A DNA stretch of 64,000 bases, taken from contig NZ_JACYUY010000002.1 of the NCBI RefSeq assembly GCF_014842025.1, positions 205,379 to 269,378 on the forward strand, written 5' to 3'. Made by a program: the position numbers and the translations under genes. Shown here piece by piece: positions 58,324 through 64,000 of this stretch. The notes under the pieces were generated by a model. That model was not told the origin of the DNA. It ran no database searches and worked only from the letters and a program-made list of their open reading frames with translations. Origin of the DNA: Massilia sp. CFBP 13721 (GTDB taxonomy: Bacteria > Pseudomonadota > Gammaproteobacteria > Burkholderiales > Burkholderiaceae_D). Position 1 is the stretch's first letter; each line of letters starts with the position of its first letter.

Positions 58324-59268
58324 ATGAAATCCTTGCTCGCTACCCTGCTGGCCACCGCAGTCGGCGCCACCTTCGCTACCGCGCCGGCCGCCGCCCAAAC
58401 CCACGATGCAGCGACCCAACGCAGCGCAACCCAGAAGGCCGAAGCCGACTACAAGGCCGCCACGGCCAAGTGCGACGCGAAACGCGACGCCGACAAGGAC
58501 AGCTGCATGAACAACGCCAAGTCGGTGCGCACCGCGGCACTGGCCGACGCCAAGGCTGGCCGCGACGGCAAATCGGGCAGTAAATCGGACGGCGGCCTGA
58601 TCGCCAGCACCGACACCAAGGATCCGGTCAAGGCAGCCGCCGTCGCCAAGTGCGAGCAGGCCGCCGGCAGTGCCAATACCGGCTGCCTGGTCGACAGCAA
58701 GGGCAACGTGACGACGATGGCCGGCCGCGCCGAGAACGCCACCGAGCGCGCCGCCGACAATACCAGGGCCGCCGCCGCCACCGCCGTCGACAAGACCAAG
58801 GCGGTTGCTTCGACCGTGGCCGAAAAGACCAAGGACGTCGCTTCGACCGTTGTCGACAAGACCAAGGCAGTTGCCTCGACCGTGGCGCAAAAGACCGGGA
58901 ACGCGGCCGAGAACGTCGGCGACAAGACCCGCGAAGTTGCCGCCGATGCCAGGGAAAACACCAGGGACGCGGCATCGACCGCCGCCGTGAAGACCGATAA
59001 CGCCACCGACCGCGTCGCCGATAAAACCCGTGACGCCGGCCGTACCACCGCCGTCGCCGCCTCCGACACCGCGCTCACCACCAAGGTGAAAGCGAGCCTG
59101 CTGGCGCAGCCGGAACTGAAATCGCTGGGCATCCACGTCGAGACCGAGAAGGGCGTCGTCATGCTGAGCGGCTTCGTCGAATCGAAGGCCGAAGCCGACC
59201 AGGCACTCAAGGCCGCCAAGGCGGTCGACGGCGTCACCACCGTGAAGAGCGCGATCAAGGTCAAGTAA
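58324..59268 (+). CDS. Exported LEA-like 11-mer-repeat protein with C-terminal BON domain
   Basis: 314 aa. The signal peptide ends near PAAAQ. Residues 26-130 form a Lys/Ala-rich helical region with three Cys. Residues about 134-239 contain eight to nine tandem 11-residue repeats of the type DKTKAVASTVA, EKTKDVASTVV, DKTREVAADAR, the periodicity of group-3 LEA desiccation proteins. Residues about 245-314 are a BON domain (LTTKVKASLLAQPELKSLGI; VVMLSGFVESKAEADQAL) as in OsmY, which binds lipid or envelope components. It probably protects the envelope under osmotic or drying stress; this is inferred from domains only. Confidence 0.83.
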   Translation: MKSLLATLLATAVGATFATAPAAAQTHDAATQRSATQKAEADYKAATAKCDAKRDADKDSCMNNAKSVRTAALADAKAGRDGKSGSKSDGGLIASTDTKDPVKAAAVAKCEQAAGSANTGCLVDSKGNVTTMAGRAENATERAADNTRAAAATAVDKTKAVASTVAEKTKDVASTVVDKTKAVASTVAQKTGNAAENVGDKTREVAADARENTRDAASTAAVKTDNATDRVADKTRDAGRTTAVAASDTALTTKVKASLLAQPELKSLGIHVETEKGVVMLSGFVESKAEADQALKAAKAVDGVTTVKSAIKVK

Positions 59269-59292
59269 GGTCAAAATAAGCGAGTAGTACGC

Positions 59293-59329
59293 AGCGCGCG
59301 CGGCCGTTTCGGCGTCTGCGCGCGCTTTT
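59293..59329 (+). terminator. Terminator of the LEA/BON gene
   Basis: AGCGCGCGC and GCGCGCGCT pair around a 16-nt loop, followed by TTTT. Confidence 0.65.
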
Positions 59330-59391
59330 GCGTCCGCAGTAGCCGGCCCATCCGTGGCGGTCGTGTAAACACGCGGCCCGGCGGGCGCGGT

Positions 59392-59397
59392 TATAAT
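59392..59397 (+). promoter_or_regulatory. Consensus -10 box of the HDOD gene
   Basis: TATAAT ends 6 nt before the GTG start and no ribosome site intervenes, pointing to a leaderless mRNA. The -35 region is poor. Confidence 0.45.
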
Positions 59398-59403
59398 TTT
59401 CGG

Positions 59404-60240
59404 GTGAACAAACTCGAAGCCTTCGGATACATCGTGGCGCAAGCCGCGCGCGGTGATATCACACTCCCCACCAGTGTCAATGCCGTGCTGCGCCTGCAGC
59501 AAGCGCTCGACGATCCCGATTGTCCGCTCGACGAGGCCATCCGGCTCGTGCTGGCCGAGCCGCTGCTGGCCGCGCGCACCGTCGCGCTGGCGAACTCGGC
59601 CGCCTTCAGCGGCGGCGGCCCGCCACTGACCAATGTGCGCGCGGCGGTGACGCGCATGGGTTACCGGCGCCTGCAGTCGCTCGTCGCCAGCCTGGTGGTG
59701 CGCCAGTTCGGCAGCCGCATCAAGGACCCCGGCCTGCGCGCCAAGGCCGAACAGCTGTGGCAGCACACCACCCACGTGGCGGCGCTGGCCTGGTCGCTGG
59801 CGCGCCACGTCACCGGCGCCAATCCGGATACGGCGCTGTTCGCCGGCATCATCCACGAGGTCGGCGGCTTTTATCTGCTCTCGCGTGCCGACGAATTCCC
59901 CGGGCTGCTGGACGACGATCCCGAGCAATGGGGCGAGCTGTGCGAGGACGTGGTGGGCCTCGAGGTGCTCAAGAAACTGTCGGTGCCCGCGCCGGTGCTG
60001 GACGCCATCGGCCAGTTGCGCCGCGCCTGGGTCAACATGCCGCCGTCGACCCTGCTCGACACCTTGCTGCTGGCGAACCAGTACGCACCGGTCGCGTCGC
60101 CGCTCGGCGCGCCGCCGCCGCCCTGGCCGGACCACGCCGACAGCGCGCTCGATTTCGTCCTCGACGAGGAACTGCTGGAGGATATCCGGCATGAGGCGGC
60201 CGAGACTTGCCGGGCGATGGGCGGACCGCTGTTGGTTTGA
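59404..60240 (+). CDS. HDOD domain protein
   Basis: A 278-residue signalling protein. The HDOD fold begins GDITLPTSVNAVLRLQQAL, continues with LVLAEPLLAARTVALANSAA and AVTRMGYRRLQSLVASLVV, and carries FAGIIHEVGGFYLL where catalytic HD proteins have the HD pair (here HE), so it is not a phosphodiesterase. HDOD proteins act as scaffolds in chemotaxis, motility and c-di-GMP signalling. GTG start; stand-alone domain without an attached EAL or kinase part. Confidence 0.88.
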   Translation: MNKLEAFGYIVAQAARGDITLPTSVNAVLRLQQALDDPDCPLDEAIRLVLAEPLLAARTVALANSAAFSGGGPPLTNVRAAVTRMGYRRLQSLVASLVVRQFGSRIKDPGLRAKAEQLWQHTTHVAALAWSLARHVTGANPDTALFAGIIHEVGGFYLLSRADEFPGLLDDDPEQWGELCEDVVGLEVLKKLSVPAPVLDAIGQLRRAWVNMPPSTLLDTLLLANQYAPVASPLGAPPPPWPDHADSALDFVLDEELLEDIRHEAAETCRAMGGPLLV

Positions 60241-60326
60241 TTCTTTACCTGCCGCAAACGACGGCCGGGAACCAAGGACGAGGCCAGCCGTTCTAACCGT
60301 GGTGAGCTACTACTGCGGGAGAGTAA

Positions 60327-61757
60327 GTGGATCGTCATGTGGCGGGCTGGCCGTCCAAGATTGTGTACTTGCTGTGCCTGGCTTGGCTGCTCGGGCTACC
60401 GGGCGCCCCGGCCGTGTTCGCACAGCCGCGTCCAGCCAATGCCGTGACCCTGCTTACCGTCGACGGTCCGATCGGCCCGGCCTATGCCGATTATGTCGAG
60501 CGCGGCATCGCTGCGGCAGCCGCAAGAGGGCACCGGCTCGTCGTCCTCCAGATCGACACGCCGGGCGGGCTCGATACCGCCATGCGCGTGACCGTGCGCG
60601 CCATCCTTGCCGCGCCGATCCCCGTTGCCTGTTTCGTGGCGCCAGGCGGCGCCCGCGCCGCCAGCGCCGGCACCTACATCTTGTACGCCTGCCATGTCGC
60701 GGCGATGGCGCCAGGGACGAACCTGGGCGCGGCCACACCGGTGCAGGTCGGCGCCGGGCCCGATCCTCCCGCAGTCAAGCCGGGAGACGACAAGCCGCGC
60801 CAGCCGTCGACGCTGGAAAGCAAGGCCGTCAACGATGCCGCCGCCTATTTGCGCGGCCTGGCGCAGCTACGCGGCCGCAATGCGGTCTGGGCCGAGGCAG
60901 CGGTGCGCCAGTCGGTGAGCCTGTCGGCCGAAGATGCGCTCGCGGCCAAGGTCGTCGATCATGTTGCGCGCGACGTTCCCGGCTTGCTGGCACAGGCGAA
61001 CGGGCGCAGCGTCAGCGTGCGCGGCCAGCCCTGGCGCATCGACAGCGCGGGCGTCGCCATCGTCGACACGCCGCCGGACTGGCGCACGCGCCTGCTGGCG
61101 GCCATCACCAATCCCAGCGTCGCCCTGATCCTGCTGTCGGTCGGCGTGTACGGCCTGCTGTTCGAATTCATGAGTCCGGGCGCGGTGCTGCCGGGCGTGG
61201 TGGGGGCAATCTGCCTGCTGCTCGGTCTGTACGGTTTACAGCTATTGCCGATCAATTATTCGGGGCTGGCGCTGATCTTCTTCGGGCTGGCCTGCATGGT
61301 GGCCGAAGCCTTCCTGCCCAGTTTCGGGGTGATCGGTTTCGGTGGCGTGGTCGCCTTTGTCATCGGCGCCTTGCTCCTGTTCGACAGCGAGGCGCCGGGT
61401 TTCGGATTGCCGCTGGGGCTGGTGGGCGGCGTCGCCGTCGTGGCCGCGCTGCTGGTGGGCGCCACGGCCCATGTCGCCATGCGCACGCGGCGCCGGCCGC
61501 GCGTTGGCGCGCTGGCTTCGATCGAAGGCAGCATTGGCGAAGTACTGGGCAACGGGGCCGGCGAAGGGGATGGGAATCCCACGAGCGGGATATGGGCGAA
61601 TGTCGGCGGCGAGACCTGGCAGGTGACGGCCGACACGCCGCTGGTACGCGGCGAGCGGGTGCGCGTGCTGGGACGGCGCGGGCGCGTGCTGCTGGTGGCG
61701 CCGCTGGGGCAGGGGCCGCCCGCCGGTAAGGAGCCGTCTACCGATGGATACTCGTAG
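60327..61757 (+). CDS. NfeD-family membrane serine protease
   Basis: Long NfeD protein, 476 aa. The N-terminal signal/TM is followed by a ClpP/SppA-like protease domain: [40 protein letters not shown] with the candidate nucleophile Ser in [10 protein letters not shown], and the Lys-containing [19 protein letters not shown]. Four to five TM helices lie between residues 265 and 390. A C-terminal OB fold ([27 protein letters not shown]) ends the protein. In archaea the homologue cleaves the stomatin C-terminus. It is paired with a slipin gene 20 nt downstream. GTG start with GGGAG. Confidence 0.9.
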   Translation: MDRHVAGWPSKIVYLLCLAWLLGLPGAPAVFAQPRPANAVTLLTVDGPIGPAYADYVERGIAAAAARGHRLVVLQIDTPGGLDTAMRVTVRAILAAPIPVACFVAPGGARAASAGTYILYACHVAAMAPGTNLGAATPVQVGAGPDPPAVKPGDDKPRQPSTLESKAVNDAAAYLRGLAQLRGRNAVWAEAAVRQSVSLSAEDALAAKVVDHVARDVPGLLAQANGRSVSVRGQPWRIDSAGVAIVDTPPDWRTRLLAAITNPSVALILLSVGVYGLLFEFMSPGAVLPGVVGAICLLLGLYGLQLLPINYSGLALIFFGLACMVAEAFLPSFGVIGFGGVVAFVIGALLLFDSEAPGFGLPLGLVGGVAVVAALLVGATAHVAMRTRRRPRVGALASIEGSIGEVLGNGAGEGDGNPTSGIWANVGGETWQVTADTPLVRGERVRVLGRRGRVLLVAPLGQGPPAGKEPSTDGYS

Positions 61758-61777
61758 TTCAGAACGAGGAGCGCAAC

Positions 61778-62539
61778 ATGCTGTTCAACCTGAGTTTCGG
61801 CTTGTCCCTGCTGATCGTGGTGGCGCTGGTGCTGCTGGCGATGTCGGTGCGCGTGCTGCGCGAGTACGAGCGCGGCGTCGTGTTCCAGCTCGGGCGCTTC
61901 TGGGCGGTGAAGGGGCCGGGCCTGATCATCCTGATCCCGGTGCTGCAGCAAATGGTGCGGGTCGACCTGCGCACCATCGTCCTCGACGTGCCGAAGCAGG
62001 ACGTGATTTCGCGCGACAACGTGTCGGTGAAGGTGAATGCGGTGCTGTACTTCCGCGTGGTCGATCCGGAGCGCGCCATCATCCAGGTGGCGAATTTCAT
62101 GGAAGCGACCAGCCAGCTGGCCCAGACGACGCTGCGCTCGGTGCTCGGCAAGCACGAACTCGACGACATGCTGGCCGAGCGCGAACGCCTGAACATCGAC
62201 ATCCAGCAGGTGCTCGACGCCCAGACCGATGCCTGGGGCATCAAGGTCGCCAATGTCGAGATCAAGCACGTCGACCTCGACGAATCGATGGTGCGCGCAA
62301 TCGCCCGCCAGGCCGAAGCCGAACGCGAGCGCCGCGCCAAGGTCATCCACGCCGAAGGAGAATTGCAGGCATCCGAAAAGCTGATGCAGGCCGCCGAAGT
62401 GCTCGCCCGCCAGCAGGGCGCGATGCAGCTGCGCTACCTGCAAACCCTGTCCACGCTGGCCAGCGACAAGACCACCACGATTGTCTTCCCAATGCCAGTG
62501 GAAATGCTGTCAAACCTGATGGGAGGCCGGGAACGTTAA
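61778..62539 (+). CDS. Slipin (stomatin/prohibitin-like, SPFH domain)
   Basis: Membrane-anchored SPFH protein of 253 aa. One N-terminal hydrophobic hairpin ([18 protein letters not shown]), then [40 protein letters not shown], the SPFH core, a coiled coil ([20 protein letters not shown]), and the C-terminal [20 protein letters not shown]. It oligomerises in the inner membrane and organises membrane domains. The NfeD-slipin pairing is conserved in bacteria and archaea. GAGG-type ribosome site precedes the ATG. Confidence 0.94.
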   Translation: MLFNLSFGLSLLIVVALVLLAMSVRVLREYERGVVFQLGRFWAVKGPGLIILIPVLQQMVRVDLRTIVLDVPKQDVISRDNVSVKVNAVLYFRVVDPERAIIQVANFMEATSQLAQTTLRSVLGKHELDDMLAERERLNIDIQQVLDAQTDAWGIKVANVEIKHVDLDESMVRAIARQAEAERERRAKVIHAEGELQASEKLMQAAEVLARQQGAMQLRYLQTLSTLASDKTTTIVFPMPVEMLSNLMGGRER

Positions 62540-62566
62540 GTTTTCTGTTTTTTGTTAGCGCTACCC

Positions 62567-62593
62567 GTAGGATGGGCACTCGTGCCCATGCGG
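62567..62593 (+). repeat. Single REP element
   Basis: GTAGGATGGGCACTCGTGCC followed by CATGCGG. One base differs from the GTAGGG head. Lies between the convergent slipin and MFS genes. Confidence 0.75.
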
Positions 62594-62643
62594 ATCATGA
62601 ATGCCACAAGCGCATCACGCAACAGCGCCACGTCCCGTCGCGT

Positions 62644-63822
62644 TCACTCTTCCCGCAACGTCAACGATGCGCGCGGCCCCGACTGCATCGACAGCATCCC
62701 CAACGACAAGGCCACTCCCGTCAGCGCCAGCCCCGCCGCCACCCACTGCGGCGCCGCATACGAATAACCCAGGGTCAGCGGAATCCCGCCCAGGAACGCC
62801 CCGGTCGCATTCCCGATATTGAACCCGGACTGCCCCAGCGACGAGCCGAGCATCTCCGCTTCGCGCGAATGCTCCATCAGCAACATCTGGATCGGCGGCC
62901 CCATCGCCAGCGCATTCGCACCGGTGGCAAACGCCAGCGCCAGCATCGCCGGTTGCGAAGTTGCGAACAGGCCGTTCATCAAGAGCAGGGCGGTCATCGT
63001 TGTCAACAGGATGACGATCGCGTGGATCGGTGCGAAGCGGTCGGCCAGCCGTCCGCCCAGCGTCACGCCAACCGTCATGCCGACGCCGACGACGGTCATG
63101 ATCATCGGGATCTGGCCGGGTGCGAAGCGCGACAGGTCGGTCAGCAACGGCGCGATGTAGCTGAACCAGGCGAAGAAGCCGCCGGTGCCGATCGAGGTGA
63201 TCGCCAGCGCCATCCACAGTCGCGGTTTGCGGAAAATGGCGAGGTCCTTCCTGAACCCTGCGCTCGGACGCGGCGCGATCACGGGCACCCATTGCTTCAG
63301 GCTCAATGCGGTCAACAAGCCGATGGCGGCCACGATCACGAACACCAGGCGCCAGCTGACGTTGTGGCCGAGCCAGGTGCCGAGCGGTACGCCGATCACA
63401 TTCGCCAGTGTCAGGCCGGTGAACATGGTCGCCATTGCGGCGGCGACTTTACCCTCGTCGGCAAGGCGGCTGGCGACGACCGCGCCGACACCGAAGAAGG
63501 CGCCATGCGGCAAACCGGCCAGGAAGCGCGAGACCAGCATCAGCCCGAAATTCGGCGCCAGCGCCGACAGCGCGTTAAAGACCGCGAACATCAGCATAAA
63601 CCAGATCAGCACGCTGCGCGGCGGACGCTTGGCCAGCAGGCTGACCAGGGTCGGCGCACCGACCACGACGCCGAGCGCGTAGGCCGTAATCAGGTAACCG
63701 GCTTGCGGAATGGAGATGGCGAGGCCGGACGCGATGTCCGGCAGGATGCCCATCATGACGAATTCGGTCATGCCAATGCCGAAGCCGCCAAGGGCCAGCG
63801 GAAGCAGGCTTTTCTTGATCAA
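62644..63822 (-). CDS. MFS efflux transporter (AraJ/arabinose-efflux-like, DHA1)
   Basis: Twelve-helix major facilitator of about 392 aa. The N-terminus KKSLLPLALGGFGIGMTEFV is typical of the DHA1 group. Motif A-like SLLAKRPPRSVLIWFMLMFA, PHGAFFGVGAVVASRLADEG, and motif C-like TGLTLANVIGVPLGTWLGHN are present. The start is uncertain: TTG before IKKSLL gives the expected family length, whereas an ATG 39 nt upstream would add MAPGRCHFERHPI. Exported compounds are unknown. Confidence 0.87.
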   Translation of the reverse strand: MIKKSLLPLALGGFGIGMTEFVMMGILPDIASGLAISIPQAGYLITAYALGVVVGAPTLVSLLAKRPPRSVLIWFMLMFAVFNALSALAPNFGLMLVSRFLAGLPHGAFFGVGAVVASRLADEGKVAAAMATMFTGLTLANVIGVPLGTWLGHNVSWRLVFVIVAAIGLLTALSLKQWVPVIAPRPSAGFRKDLAIFRKPRLWMALAITSIGTGGFFAWFSYIAPLLTDLSRFAPGQIPMIMTVVGVGMTVGVTLGGRLADRFAPIHAIVILLTTMTALLLMNGLFATSQPAMLALAFATGANALAMGPPIQMLLMEHSREAEMLGSSLGQSGFNIGNATGAFLGGIPLTLGYSYAAPQWVAAGLALTGVALSLGMLSMQSGPRASLTLREE

Positions 63823-63960
63823 AATAGGGTGTCTTTCGAAGTGACACCGGCCGGGCGCCATGCCGGGCCGAGTGGAACCGATCACTATAGCCCGCACGGT
63901 TGAAGCCGTCCGCTTTCGGTTTGTGATGGCAGGTATTCGGCTGCCTGATATTGAGAGAAT

Positions 63961-63999
63961 TTACTCGTCGCCCAGCCAGCCGATGCGGCCATGGCCAGC
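63961..63999 (-). CDS. C-terminal end of a gene running off the window
   Basis: The last 12 codons AGHGRIGWLGDE and a TAA stop lie on the minus strand, open to the window edge. Too short to identify; reality unproven. Confidence 0.35.
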   Translation of the reverse strand, partial: AGHGRIGWLGDE

Positions 64000-64000
64000 C

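Noticed and set aside
59404..60240. HDOD protein as an active HD phosphodiesterase
   Set aside because: The conserved position reads IIHEVGG, so the HD metal pair is missing; HDOD proteins are non-catalytic.

Overview
The window looks like chromosome from a GC-rich betaproteobacterium, most likely Burkholderiales/Oxalobacteraceae (Massilia or a close relative). The signs are a zapB-zapA-6S RNA block, a groESL operon with a CIRCE operator, an aceE-aceF-lpdA operon whose E3 subunit carries its own lipoyl domain, and holC followed by a DUF2486-like gene. The genus is an inference. No rRNA, tRNA, CRISPR array or prophage was seen.

Layout. 1-1.6 kb: an IS1182-type transposase, cut by the window edge and broken by an in-frame amber codon. 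1.6-12.5 kb: secreted pullulanase, a three-gene Sox-like periplasmic sulfur-carrier/metallohydrolase/flavoprotein operon, two small proteins, a POT transporter divergent from an alpha-glucosidase, and a lipoprotein. 12.5-21.2 kb: a chemoreceptor, a zinc alcohol dehydrogenase, small secreted proteins, groESL, zapB-zapA, 6S RNA and an EVE protein. 21.2-24 kb: an ArsR/4-TM/rhodanese/GAF/TauE stretch. 24-34 kb: LysR-lgt, ilvD, a small cytochrome c, a LivK-type binding protein and folD-prlC-holC. 34-40 kb: the pyruvate dehydrogenase operon. 41-48 kb: a complete zeaxanthin-glucoside carotenoid cluster, crtEXYIB with convergent crtZ. 48-54 kb: a TetR regulator facing an EmrA-EmrB-outer-membrane-factor efflux operon. 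54-64 kb: a beta-propeller protein, a REP-associated tyrosine transposase (RAYT), two HExxH metallopeptidases, a LEA-like/BON protein, an HDOD protein, an NfeD-slipin pair and an MFS exporter.

The theme that ties the window together is a family of short GTAGGG-headed palindromes. It lies at eleven intergenic loci and also brackets the RAYT gene as a perfect 20-bp inverted repeat. This is a REP/RAYT domestication system in which genome-wide hairpins and their likely mobiliser are visible together. Two copies abut gene ends so closely that the GTAG head supplies the TAG stop codon, and one pair forms an imperfect hairpin with arms of about 67 nt.

Other points of interest are three probable leaderless transcripts (zapB, the ArsR gene, the HDOD gene), a 16-codon ORF with a strong Shine-Dalgarno translationally coupled to a 61-aa protein, an orphan Sox-like operon without its usual quinoprotein or cytochrome partner, and an 11-residue-repeat LEA-like protein fused to a BON domain. 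Starts were reassigned where Shine-Dalgarno, overlap or signal-peptide evidence favoured a start inside the longest open frame.
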